Source: Streptomyces maremycinicus (GTDB taxonomy: Bacteria > Actinomycetota > Actinomycetes > Streptomycetales > Streptomycetaceae). Taken from it: DNA of 64,000 nt. A program made the position numbers and the translations under genes. The stretch covers positions 517,574-581,573 of the forward strand of contig NZ_BBYG01000011.1 in the NCBI RefSeq assembly GCF_001184025.1, given 5' to 3'. Shown piece by piece: positions 7,289 to 15,173 of this stretch. Under the pieces are notes generated by a model. The model was not told where the DNA came from. It saw only the letters and a program-made list of their open reading frames with translations, and made no database searches. Numbering within the stretch: position 1 is the first letter of the stretch; each line of letters starts with the position of its first letter.

Positions 7289-9762
7289 CGCGTCCCCCTC
7301 GCCAGCCGGTCGGCGGCCGGCGTCGGACCGCCGCCCTGGTAAGTGACCCTCCACAGAGCCGACTTGGCGTCCGAGGTGAAGAAGCCGCGGCCGTAGTCGA
7401 GGACGTACAGGGCGCCGTCCGGACCGAACTTCCAGTCCATGAGGTTCTTGATGCCGTCGTTGCCGACCGGCACGATCTTCTTCAGCGACTCCGAGTGGAC
7501 CGGCAGACCGCCCGATGCCTGGGTCCTCGGGTCCATGACCACCGCGTTGCGCGGCTGATCGGCGTCGTAGAAGTCGCCGACGAACCACTTGCCGTCCCAG
7601 TACGCGGGCCACCTGACCGCGCTCGAACCGGCCGCGTCGTAGCGGTAGAGCGGGCCGTTCATCGCCGCCTGGCCGCCGCCCTTGAGCCACGGCAGCCGGT
7701 AGGTCGCCTGGTCCTGCCGATAGGAGGGGACACCGGCCGCGTCGCGCGGGTAGTCGGGTGCGCCGCCCTGGGGCGAGTACCAGATGTTGTTGCCGGTGAC
7801 CGGCGGCAGGTTGACCAGGCCGTCGTTGTTCGGCGACTCGTTCTTCGGGTGGTCGCAGTCGTACCAGCCGAGCGGCTGTGACGGATCCGGCAGGTTGCGG
7901 TCCCGGTAGGGCTGCTTGTCGCCCATGCAGTACGGCCAGCCCCGGTTGCCCGCCTGGGTGATGACGGCGAACGTGTCGTACTTCGCCGGGCCCCAGGTGG
8001 GCGACGGCTCGCCCGCGTCCGGGCCCACCCAGCCCGCGTACAGGATGTCGGTGGCGGGGTCCACGGAGATGCGCGCCGGGTTGCGGACGCCCATCACATA
8101 GATCTCGCCGCGGGTCTTGCCGCCACCCTCGTCGGTCTCCCGGCCCGTGAACAGGTTCCCCGAAGGCAGGGTGTACGTGCCGTCGGGCTCCGGGTGGATG
8201 CGCAGGATCTTGCCGTTGAGGTTGTGGGTGTTCCCGGCCGTGCGGCGCGCGTCGGCGAAGGAGACGCCCTTGAAGTTCGGCTGCGGGTTGTTGCCGGAGT
8301 AACCGCCGCTGAAACCACTGGAGTTGTTGTCACCGGTGGCGATGTAGAGGTTGCCCTTCGAGTCCCAGGCGAGACCCCCGCCCGCGTGACAGCAACTGTG
8401 CACCTGCACCGGCCACTTGAGCAGTACCTTCTCGCTGCCCAGGTCGAGCCGGTTCGTCGCGAGGTCGAGCGTGAAGCGGGAGACGCGCCGCTCGGCCGTC
8501 CGGGTGTCACGGTCGACGCCCGAGTGCGGCGTGTAGTGCAGGTACACCCAGCCGTTCTGCTCGAAGCGCGGGTCGAGTTCGATGCCGAGGAGACCTTCCT
8601 CGACCTTGACGAGCTCGTCGCCGCCGCCCTTGTCGCCGAAGACGGTCAGTTCCCCGGCCAGCGTGACCTTCTTGGTCGCCGGGTCGTAGACGTGGATCTG
8701 GCCCTTGCCCTTGCCCACGTCCGGGTTGTTCCAGTCGGTGATCACCGGCCGGGAGGAGTCGGCGCCGCCCCGGCCGATGTAGAGAACCCGGCCGTCGGGT
8801 GCGGTGACCAGACCGTGCGGTTCACCGATCTGGTCGTTCTGGCCGGGCTGGTTGGCCGGGGTCAGGCGTTCGGCCTTGTAGTTGCCGGTGATGGTCGCCT
8901 TGCAGTCGGCCCGCACCAGCCGGGACGTCCAGAGCAGCGCGCCGCGCAGATGCGTACGGAAGTCCGCCTCGTCGTAGGACGAGACCGTGCCGCCCATGCC
9001 GGTGTAGAAGGAGCGGCCGCCGTCGTAGTCGCGACACCAGCTCACCGGGTGGTCGGCGCCGTTGGCGCTCGCGCCCGGCCGGTACGTGGACTCGCGCACC
9101 CGGGCGACGGTGTGCACCGTGCCGGTCGGGTTCTTCACCCAGTTCGGCCACACGTCGGGGCGCTTCCACTCCAGCGGCAGCGTTCCGGTGGCCGGATGCC
9201 GCCGGTCGCCGACCTCGACCGTGGCCCGCTGTACGGCCGTCGGGCTCGACGCGGCCGGACGGGCACCGATCAGTTGGGTGAACCAGTCCGAGTAGGGCTC
9301 CGCCCGGGCCGCGTCGTGGATGCCGACGAACCCGCCGCCGGCCTCCATGTAGGCCTCCAGGCCGGCTTCCTGTTCCGGGTCGAGGACGTCGCCGCCTCCG
9401 GTCAGGAACACGACGGCGTTGTAGGTGCCCAGTTCGGTCGCGCTGGTGAAGACCGAGGCGTCGTCCGTGGCCTCGACCTCGAAGCGTTGCTCCGCCGGTC
9501 CCGACAGGCCGATCCGCTCGATGGCCTCGATCCCGGCGTTGACGACCGGCGACTCCTCTCCGGCCGCGGCCGACCCGTGGAAGATCAGCACCCGTACATC
9601 CGCGCCGCCCGGCGGCGACTTGATGGACATCGTTGTCGGGAGTGGCTCGGGCGCCGGGCGCGCCTCCGCGGCCGGCGCGGTCAGCAGGCCGGCGACAAGC
9701 GTGGCGCACGCCACGGCGGTCACCCGGACCCGTCTTCTCGTACTCGATCCTCGTAAGTGCAT
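7285..9762 (-). CDS. Secreted ThuA-domain / PQQ-type glucose-sorbosone dehydrogenase fusion
   Basis: 825 aa. ATG at 9762 is preceded by a strong GAGGAGGTG site. The signal peptide is residues 1-31 (ending APAAEARP). A ThuA-like glutamine-amidotransferase-fold domain (about 50-265) holds VRVLIFHG, VFLTGGGDVLDPEQ and GGGFVGIHDA. The second half (about 285-820) is a six-bladed propeller of the glucose/sorbosone dehydrogenase family: EPHGLVTAPDGRVLYIGRGG, HSCCHAGGGLAWDSKGNLYI, GEIYVMGVRNPARISVD and a final NLMDWKFGPDGALYVLDYG. Family members oxidise sugars with PQQ, but the cofactor is inferred. Its stop overlaps the next gene's GTG, tying it to the cupredoxin/DUF1080 protein. It is divergent from the laccase gene. 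Confidence 0.87.
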   Translation of the reverse strand: MHLRGSSTRRRVRVTAVACATLVAGLLTAPAAEARPAPEPLPTTMSIKSPPGGADVRVLIFHGSAAAGEESPVVNAGIEAIERIGLSGPAEQRFEVEATDDASVFTSATELGTYNAVVFLTGGGDVLDPEQEAGLEAYMEAGGGFVGIHDAARAEPYSDWFTQLIGARPAASSPTAVQRATVEVGDRRHPATGTLPLEWKRPDVWPNWVKNPTGTVHTVARVRESTYRPGASANGADHPVSWCRDYDGGRSFYTGMGGTVSSYDEADFRTHLRGALLWTSRLVRADCKATITGNYKAERLTPANQPGQNDQIGEPHGLVTAPDGRVLYIGRGGADSSRPVITDWNNPDVGKGKGQIHVYDPATKKVTLAGELTVFGDKGGGDELVKVEEGLLGIELDPRFEQNGWVYLHYTPHSGVDRDTRTAERRVSRFTLDLATNRLDLGSEKVLLKWPVQVHSCCHAGGGLAWDSKGNLYIATGDNNSSGFSGGYSGNNPQPNFKGVSFADARRTAGNTHNLNGKILRIHPEPDGTYTLPSGNLFTGRETDEGGGKTRGEIYVMGVRNPARISVDPATDILYAGWVGPDAGEPSPTWGPAKYDTFAVITQAGNRGWPYCMGDKQPYRDRNLPDPSQPLGWYDCDHPKNESPNNDGLVNLPPVTGNNIWYSPQGGAPDYPRDAAGVPSYRQDQATYRLPWLKGGGQAAMNGPLYRYDAAGSSAVRWPAYWDGKWFVGDFYDADQPRNAVVMDPRTQASGGLPVHSESLKKIVPVGNDGIKNLMDWKFGPDGALYVLDYGRGFFTSDAKSALWRVTYQGGGPTPAADRLARGTR

Positions 9763-9961
9763 GGGCACCTCCTCGGTCACAGCGACAGCGCCAAGGAAGC
9801 TAGACCCCATGTGCCTGACTCGCCAATAGCTATGACCGCAATGGCACGAACTTTGTCCTGGGTGTGGAGAAACTGCGGAACGGCCGGTACCGTCTCACAG
9901 GTTCATCACAGGCTCGTCTTCTTCATCGTCGCAAATTCCGTACCAGGGTGGGGAGTTCGGC

Positions 9962-10987
9962 ATGGACAGACGCGGGTTCAACCGCCGGGTGCTGCTGGGC
10001 GGTGCCGCCGCCGCGACATCGTTGTCCTTGGGGCCGAGGGCGGTGAGCGCCGACGGACCGGCCAGGACCGCGCCGGCGGGAGGAGCGGTCAGACACCTCA
10101 AGCTGTACGCGGAGAAGCTCGCCGACGGACAACTCGGCTACGGCTTCGAGAAGGGGAAGGCGACCGTCCCCGGACCGCTGATCGAACTCAACGAGGGCGA
10201 CACCGTCCACATCGAGGTGGAGAACACCCTGGACGTGGCCGCGAGTCTGCACGTCCACGGCCTGGACTACGAAGTGTCCAGCGACGGCACGAAGTTGAAC
10301 CGGAGCGACATCGAGCCCGGCGCTACCCGTACCTACACCTGGCGCACCCACGCCCCCGGTCGCCGCGCCGACGGCACCTGGCGGGCGGGCAGCGCGGGCT
10401 ACTGGCACTACCACGACCACGTCGTGGGAACGGAACACGGCACCGGTGGCATCCGCAAAGGGCTGTACGGGCCGGTGATCGTGCGGCGCAAGGGCGACAT
10501 CCTTCCCGACGCCACCCACACGATCGTCTTCAACGACATGACGATCAACAACAGGCCCGCCCACTCGGGCCACCAGGGCCCAGACTTCGAGGCGACGGTC
10601 GGTGACCGGGTCGAGTTCGTGATGATCACGCACGGCGAGTACTACCACACCTTCCACATGCACGGTCACCGCTGGGCCGACAACCGCACGGGGCTGCTCA
10701 CCGGACCCGACGACCCCAGCCAGGTCGTCGACAACAAGATCGTGGGCCCGGCCGACTCCTTCGGCTTCCAGGTGATCGCGGGGGAGGGGGTGGGCGCGGG
10801 CGCCTGGATGTACCACTGCCATGTACAGAGCCACTCCGACATGGGCATGGTCGGTCTGTTCCTGGTGAGGAAGCCCGACGGCACGATCCCGGGATACGAA
10901 CCGCACGATCCGCACGCGTCGCACGGGACCCCTGCTCCGGACGGGCCCCCTGTTCCGGACGGGACCGGCACCGCGCACGAACACTGA
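9962..10987 (+). CDS. Two-domain small laccase (multicopper oxidase)
   Basis: 341 aa, the usual size for the Streptomyces small laccase (SLAC/EpoA). The N-terminus [20 protein letters not shown] is a Tat signal, expected for a copper enzyme exported folded. All four copper-binding segments are visible: H97/H99 (LHVHG), H149/H151/H153 (WHYHDH), H229/H232/H234 (HTFHMHGH) and H285-C286-H287 with H291 and M296 ([13 protein letters not shown]). The enzyme functions as a trimer and reduces O2 to water while oxidising phenols or other donors. GGGGAG at 9950-9955 precedes the ATG. It is divergent from the sugar dehydrogenase/cupredoxin operon, separated by 199 bp that must hold both promoters. Confidence 0.95.
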   Translation: MDRRGFNRRVLLGGAAAATSLSLGPRAVSADGPARTAPAGGAVRHLKLYAEKLADGQLGYGFEKGKATVPGPLIELNEGDTVHIEVENTLDVAASLHVHGLDYEVSSDGTKLNRSDIEPGATRTYTWRTHAPGRRADGTWRAGSAGYWHYHDHVVGTEHGTGGIRKGLYGPVIVRRKGDILPDATHTIVFNDMTINNRPAHSGHQGPDFEATVGDRVEFVMITHGEYYHTFHMHGHRWADNRTGLLTGPDDPSQVVDNKIVGPADSFGFQVIAGEGVGAGAWMYHCHVQSHSDMGMVGLFLVRKPDGTIPGYEPHDPHASHGTPAPDGPPVPDGTGTAHEH

Positions 10988-11000
10988 GGGACGCGGGCCG

Positions 11001-11012
11001 GAGAGCGCTCTC
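11001..11012. promoter_or_regulatory. LacI-family operator GAGAGCGCTCTC
   Basis: A perfect 12-bp palindrome with a central CG sits 58 bp upstream of the LacI-family gene's GTG. This form is characteristic of LacI/GalR operators such as those of Streptomyces sugar repressors. It suggests autoregulation. I did not find a second exact copy in the laccase/sugar-dehydrogenase divergent gap. Confidence 0.7.
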
Positions 11013-11069
11013 ACCCGGGACGTCTCCCGGAGTTATCCTGAGCCGCAGCCGGCCAGGAGGAGCCCCGAA

Positions 11070-12095
11070 GTGACCGAGACAGCGTCGCGTCCCACGCTGG
11101 AGGCCGTGGCCGCACGGGCCGGGGTCTCCCGGGCGACCGTGTCACGCGTCGTCAACGGCGGGGACGGCGTCCGCGAGCCGCTCGTCGAGCGGGTGCGCCG
11201 GGCCGTGGAGGAGCTCGGCTACGTCCCCAACCAGGCGGCACGCAGCCTGGTGACGAAGCGGCACGACGCGGTCGCCGTGGTCATCGCCGAACCGGAGACC
11301 CGGGTCTTCGCCGACCCCTTCTTCGCCCTCCAGCTCCGCGGTATCAGCAAGGAACTGACGTCCCACGACAACCAGTTGGTGCTGCTGCTCACCGAGGGCC
11401 GGGACGATCACGCCCGGGTCGCCCGCTACCTCGCCGGCGGCCATGTCGACGGCGCCCTGGTCTTCTCGCTCCACCTCGACGACCCGCTCCCCGGGCTGAT
11501 CCAGGGCGCCGGTGTCCCCACCGTGTTCGGCGGCCGTCCCGGCTGGAGCGACGGCACCCGGGACGTGGTCTACGTCGACAGCGACAACCGCGGCGGTGCC
11601 CGCGCGGCCGTGCGCCTGCTGGCCGGGCTCGGCCGCACCCGCATCGCGCACATCACCGGACCCCTCGACCAGACCTCCGCGGCCGACCGGCTCGACGGGT
11701 ACCGGGAGGTCATGGGCGTGCACGACCCGCGGCTCGTCGTCGAGAGCGACTTCACCCCCGGCGGCGCCGAGCGGGCCATGCGCGAACTCCTCGACCGCCG
11801 CCCCGACCTGGACGCCGTGTTCGCCGCCAACGACCTCGCCGCCTCGGGAGCCCTGCGCGTCCTGCGGGAACGCGGGCGCCGGGTGCCCGAGGACGTCGCC
11901 GTGGTCGGCTTCGACGACATGCTCCCGGTCGCCGAACAGAGCGATCCGCCGCTGACCACGGTCCGTCAGGACATCGAGGAGATGGGCCGGATCATGGCCC
12001 GGCTGCTGCTGCGCCGCCTCGACCGGAGCGTCGCCGACGAGGGGCCGGGCGGAGTGGTCCTGCCGACGACGCTGGTGCGCCGCGCCTCGGCCTGA
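11070..12095 (+). CDS. LacI-family transcriptional regulator
   Basis: 341 aa; GTG start preceded by AGGAGGAG. The N-terminal helix-turn-helix is TLEAVAARAGVSRATVSRVVNG, followed by the hinge helix YVPNQAARSL. The periplasmic-binding-protein-like sensor domain runs from about residue 60, with PFFALQLRGI, VPTVFGGRPG, YVDSDNRGGARAA, FAANDLAASGALRVL and VVGFDD. These features predict a dimeric repressor induced by a small carbohydrate. An operator-like palindrome lies directly upstream. Its place beside the secreted sugar dehydrogenase and laccase genes suggests, but does not prove, that it controls them. Confidence 0.93.
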   Translation: MTETASRPTLEAVAARAGVSRATVSRVVNGGDGVREPLVERVRRAVEELGYVPNQAARSLVTKRHDAVAVVIAEPETRVFADPFFALQLRGISKELTSHDNQLVLLLTEGRDDHARVARYLAGGHVDGALVFSLHLDDPLPGLIQGAGVPTVFGGRPGWSDGTRDVVYVDSDNRGGARAAVRLLAGLGRTRIAHITGPLDQTSAADRLDGYREVMGVHDPRLVVESDFTPGGAERAMRELLDRRPDLDAVFAANDLAASGALRVLRERGRRVPEDVAVVGFDDMLPVAEQSDPPLTTVRQDIEEMGRIMARLLLRRLDRSVADEGPGGVVLPTTLVRRASA

Positions 12096-12109
12096 CCGGG
12101 CCCGCCACC

Positions 12110-12193
12110 CGGCCCACCGCCGTCCCCGCCCGGCCCACCGCCGTCCCCGCCCCGCTCACCGCCGTCCCTGTCCCGTATATCGCCGTCGGCCCA
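12110..12193. repeat. 21-bp tandem repeat, four units
   Basis: Two identical 21-bp units starting CGGCCCACCGCCGTCC (12110-12130, 12131-12151) are followed by two diverged units (12152-12172, 12173-12193). The array fills most of the 156-bp gap between the convergent LacI and VOC genes. Confidence 0.9.
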
Positions 12194-12251
12194 GCCCGGC
12201 TCCCCACCTGCGCAGCCCGGCCCGTTACCCGCGTCGCCCCGCGGGACCGCC

Positions 12252-13043
12252 TCACATCTCCTGGGGGACGCTCTTGATCACGGCGAAGCGTGCTCCGTAG
12301 GGGTCGGCCAGCTTGGCGATACGGCCGACGCCCTCGACGTCCGTCGCGGGCATCCGCACCCTGCCGCCGAGCTTCTCCGCCTCGGCCACGACCGCGTCCG
12401 TGTCGGCGACCTCGAAGTACGGCAGCCAGTACGCGCCGGACTCGGCCTCCGTCGGGTCGTCGGCCAGCGGCACGATCCCGCCGAACATCGCCTCCTCCCC
12501 GGCGTCGGCCGGGTTGACGCAGGTGTACGTGCCGCCGGGGAAGGCGGCGGCGGAGGTCTCCAGGCCCAGGGTGGCGTTGTAGAAGGCGGCCGCAGCGGCG
12601 ACGTCCGGCGTGTACAGCTCGACCCAGCACAGCGCGCCGGGTTCGTTCGCCACGTCCACGCCCGTGGTCCGGCCCGGTTGCCAGAGGCCGAACGACACGC
12701 CCGCCTGGTCGGCGAGGACCGCCATCGTGCCCTGGCCCATCACGTCCATCGGCGCGAAGAGCATCCTGCCGTGCTTGCGCTCGGCCGTCTCTGCCGTGGC
12801 CTGGGCGTCCGATGTCCGGAAGTAGACCGTCCACGACGGCGGGCCCTGCTCGGGTCCGGTCTGCATGCCGCCCGCCACGGTCCTGCCGTCCAGCTGGAAG
12901 AAGCCGTAGCCGCCGGCGTCGGGCCCGGCCGACCGGAACCGCCAGTCGAAGAGGGCGCCGTAGAAGGAGGTGGCGCCGTCGATGTCGGACGTGCCGACGT
13001 CGATCCAGTTCGGAGCGCCGTCGACGAAACGGGTGGTGAGCAT
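12252..13043 (-). CDS. VOC-family protein with two glyoxalase-like domains
   Basis: 263 aa; ATG at 13043 preceded by GAGGAGGG. Two tandem vicinal-oxygen-chelate repeats are visible. The first (about 8-120) has APNWIDVGTSDIDGATSFYGALFDW. The second (about 130-258) has GALCWVELYTPDVAAAAAFYNATLG and ends LADPYGARFAVIKS. Members of this group include glyoxalase/bleomycin-resistance-like and dioxygenase proteins; the substrate cannot be read here. In Streptomyces, similar two-domain proteins are often annotated only as hydroxylases. It is divergent from the WhiB gene across a 231-bp gap. Confidence 0.85.
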   Translation of the reverse strand: MLTTRFVDGAPNWIDVGTSDIDGATSFYGALFDWRFRSAGPDAGGYGFFQLDGRTVAGGMQTGPEQGPPSWTVYFRTSDAQATAETAERKHGRMLFAPMDVMGQGTMAVLADQAGVSFGLWQPGRTTGVDVANEPGALCWVELYTPDVAAAAAFYNATLGLETSAAAFPGGTYTCVNPADAGEEAMFGGIVPLADDPTEAESGAYWLPYFEVADTDAVVAEAEKLGGRVRMPATDVEGVGRIAKLADPYGARFAVIKSVPQEM

Positions 13044-13213
13044 CGTGCCCTCCTCGAAGGGGTCCCGGCCTCTGCACTGCCGAGTCTCGCACCGCCCACC
13101 GACAATCGCTGCCGGGACACCGCCACCGGCGTTCCGGGACCCTGCCGGACACGCCGCGCGCCGCCGTGCGCAAGGGGGTGCGGCAGGAGCATCATCGAGC
13201 GGCCGGGGGCCTT

Positions 13214-13237
13214 GGAACGCGGCGTATATCCGGCGTT
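13214..13237 (+). promoter_or_regulatory. Possible ECF-sigma promoter of the whiB-like gene
   Basis: GGAAC (13214-13218), a 16-bp spacer and GTT (13235-13237) lie about 40 bp upstream of the WhiB ATG. This resembles ECF-type promoters (GGAA-N16-18-GTT). The match is short and could be chance. Confidence 0.35.
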
Positions 13238-13274
13238 GATCGAACGTTTTTCGCCGCCGGGCACGATCCAGGCC

Positions 13275-13520
13275 ATGTATACCGACACGATTCCGACACC
13301 CGACCTCGGCTGGCAGCGTGAGGCACTGTGCGCGCAGACCGGGGCCGAGTTCTTCTTCCCCGAGCCCGGCAGTTCGGTACGGGAGGCGAAGCGCATCTGC
13401 GGCATGTGCGAGATGCGTTCCGCCTGCCTCGAGTACGCCCTGGCCAACGACGAGCGCTTCGGCGTCTGGGGCGGCATGTCCGAGAAGGAGCGTCTGAGCC
13501 TTCGGCGCGTCCCGCGCTGA
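13275..13520 (+). CDS. WhiB-family iron-sulfur regulator (Wbl protein)
   Basis: 81 aa, typical for this actinobacteria-specific family. The four cysteines that bind a [4Fe-4S] cluster are C19, C42, C45 and C51 (ICGMCEMRSAC). The G[VI]WGG beta-turn follows at residues 63-67, and a basic C-terminal tail (KERLSLRRVPR) supplies DNA contacts. Wbl proteins usually act with the principal sigma factor to control development, redox or antibiotic responses. Which paralogue this is cannot be settled from the sequence alone. The gene lies 73 bp upstream of the first tRNA-like gene, and co-transcription with it is conceivable. Confidence 0.95.
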   Translation: MYTDTIPTPDLGWQREALCAQTGAEFFFPEPGSSVREAKRICGMCEMRSACLEYALANDERFGVWGGMSEKERLSLRRVPR

Positions 13521-13592
13521 AGCGCCCCTGCACGGCGACCCCGAATTCGAATGACCGCGTCGCGGGGGTGCGGTTAGGATCCGGGAGCGTGT

Positions 13593-13665
13593 CCGGACGT
13601 AGCGCGGAGGCAGGCGCGGCGCCTTGCTCAGGCGCGTCAAGCCGGTTCGCATCCGGTCGTCCGGA
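13593..13665 (+). tRNA. Non-standard tRNA-like gene, anticodon GCU (Ser) without a long variable arm
   Basis: 73 nt. A perfect 7-bp acceptor stem is formed by CCGGACG (13593-13599) and CGTCCGG (13658-13664), with discriminator A. TA occupies positions 8-9. The D-arm has a 3-bp stem GCG/CGC and a loop with GG. The anticodon stem is GCGCC/GGCGC with loop TTGCTCA, so the anticodon reads GCU. The variable loop is 5 nt, and the T-arm is GCCGG-TTCGCAT-CCGGT. No CCA is encoded. Bacterial tRNA-Ser normally has a long variable arm that SerRS requires, so this is not a canonical serine tRNA. It shares the D-arm design of the two other genes nearby. Confidence 0.72.
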
Positions 13666-13674
13666 AACGTGCGC

Positions 13675-13746
13675 GGTCCCGTAGAGCAGAGGCAGACTCG
13701 CCACCTTCTCAGGGTGGATACGCCGGTTCGAATCCGGTCGGGACCA
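13675..13746 (+). tRNA. Non-standard tRNA-like gene, anticodon CUC (Glu)
   Basis: 72 nt, 9 nt after the previous gene. The acceptor stem GGTCCCG/CGGGACC is perfect, with discriminator A. The D-arm is GAG/CTC with loop CAGAGGCAGA. The anticodon stem is CCACC/GGTGG with loop TTCTCAG, giving CUC. The variable loop is ATAC, and the T-arm is GCCGG-TTCGAAT-CCGGT. CCA is not encoded. The acceptor and D-arm differ from what I recall of the normal Streptomyces tRNA-Glu, which starts GCCCCC. Together with its neighbours it forms a small family of odd tRNAs. Confidence 0.75.
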
Positions 13747-13808
13747 CAGGACGAGGAGCAGGGCACGCGGAGCACGGTGCGGGACGGCGCGGGGCGGGGC
13801 GGCGACGG

Positions 13809-15173
13809 ATGGACGAGCACAACGAGGGGGCGGCGTCGGGCCCGTCGGTCACCGAGGCGGAACTGGCCGCCTTCCATGACGTCGTGGGCAGGCTCCGGGC
13901 GCTGCCCGTCGACGATCCCGTACGGCTGCGGGCCGAGCAGGTCGCCGCGTCCTTCGCGCGGGACGGACGGCTGCGGCGGCGCAAGGAGCGGGGCGCCGAG
14001 GTGGCGGCCGCCGACGCGGCGGCGATGGCCGGGACGGCGACCGGCGCCCTGGACCGCCGCGAGGACGCGCCCCTGTCGGCCGCCGGGCGCGGTGGGCGGT
14101 TCCAGCGGCCACGCTCCTGCTATGTGTGCAAGTCGCCCTATCGCGAGGTCGACACCTTCTACCACCGGCTCTGCCCCGCCTGCGCCGCCGACAACGCGGC
14201 CCGCCGCTCGCTGAGCACCGATCTGCGCGGGCGCCGGGTCCTGCTCACCGGCGGCCGGGTGAAGATCGGCTTCCAGCTGGCGCTGATGATGCTGAGGGAC
14301 GGGGCGCGGATCGTCGTCACTTCTCGCTTCCCGCACGACACGGTCCGCCGTTTCCGTGCCGCGCCCGGCAGCGCGCGGTGGCTGGACCGGCTCACCGTCG
14401 TCGCCGTCGATCTGCGCGACCCGCGCCAGGTGCTGGGCCTGTGCGAGGAGTTGCGGCGGGAGGGCGAACCGCTCGACATCCTCGTCAACAACGCGGCGCA
14501 GACCGTGCGCCGTCCGCCGCACTCCTACGCCCTGCTGGCCGCCGGGGAACCCGACGCGCTGCCCGAAGGGACGCGGCGGGCGCCCGGATTCACCCCGATG
14601 CGGATGCTGGAGGGACTCGGCGGCTCGCTCTCCGCGCTGCCCGCCGCCCTGCGCGAGGCCGACGAGGCCGGACTGCTGCCCGACCCGTCCCCGGAGAACT
14701 CCTGGTCGGCCCGGCTCGGCGCGCTCGACCCGGCCGAGGTGCTGGAGACCCAGCTCGTCAACGCCCTCGCTCCGGCGCTGCTGTGCGACCGGCTGCTGCC
14801 GCTGCTGCTGGCCTCGCCCAGCCCACGCCGCTACGTGGTCAACGTGACGGCCGTCGAGGGCCGGTTCGCGGTGCGCAACAAGATGCCGGGGCATCCGCAC
14901 ACCAACATGGCCAAGGCCGCCCTCAACATGCTCACCCGCACCAGCGCGGCCGCGCTCGCCGAGCAGGGCGTGCACATGTGCGCCGTCGACACCGGCTGGA
15001 TCACGGACGAGAACCCCGCGCCGAAGAAGGCCCGGATGGCGGGCGCGGGCTTCCGTACCCCGCTGGACATCGTGGACGGCGCGGCCCGGGTGTACGACCC
15101 GATCGTGCGTGGCGAAGCCGGCCACCCGGTGTCGGGAGTGTTCCTCAAGGACTACCGGGAGGCCCCGTGGTGA
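13809..15173 (+). CDS. Zinc-ribbon SDR-family protein with a degenerate active site
   Basis: 454 aa. Residues 1-100 are a charged, Arg/Ala-rich helical region. A CxxC...CxxC zinc ribbon follows (C104, C107, C122, C125). A Rossmann domain then starts at 142 with RVLLTGGRVKIG, NNAAQ at 227-231 and VNVTAVEG near 344-351. In classical SDRs the catalytic motif is S...YxxxK. Here Ser is replaced by Thr (T347) and the Tyr position before K369 is a Thr (HTNMAK), so normal catalysis is doubtful. There is a large insertion around 232-312. The stop overlaps the next gene (GTGA). The gene sits directly after two tRNA-like genes. I do not know its function. Confidence 0.8.
   Translation: MDEHNEGAASGPSVTEAELAAFHDVVGRLRALPVDDPVRLRAEQVAASFARDGRLRRRKERGAEVAAADAAAMAGTATGALDRREDAPLSAAGRGGRFQRPRSCYVCKSPYREVDTFYHRLCPACAADNAARRSLSTDLRGRRVLLTGGRVKIGFQLALMMLRDGARIVVTSRFPHDTVRRFRAAPGSARWLDRLTVVAVDLRDPRQVLGLCEELRREGEPLDILVNNAAQTVRRPPHSYALLAAGEPDALPEGTRRAPGFTPMRMLEGLGGSLSALPAALREADEAGLLPDPSPENSWSARLGALDPAEVLETQLVNALAPALLCDRLLPLLLASPSPRRYVVNVTAVEGRFAVRNKMPGHPHTNMAKAALNMLTRTSAAALAEQGVHMCAVDTGWITDENPAPKKARMAGAGFRTPLDIVDGAARVYDPIVRGEAGHPVSGVFLKDYREAPW

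Noticed and set aside
13044..13274. A gene in the VOC-WhiB divergent gap
   Set aside because: No frame has a start with Shine-Dalgarno and coding bias; it is a promoter region.
13593..13746. Selenocysteine tRNA or ordinary decayed tRNA copies
   Set aside because: Anticodons are GCU, CUC and CCA rather than UCA, and stems are perfect with no sign of decay in the first two.
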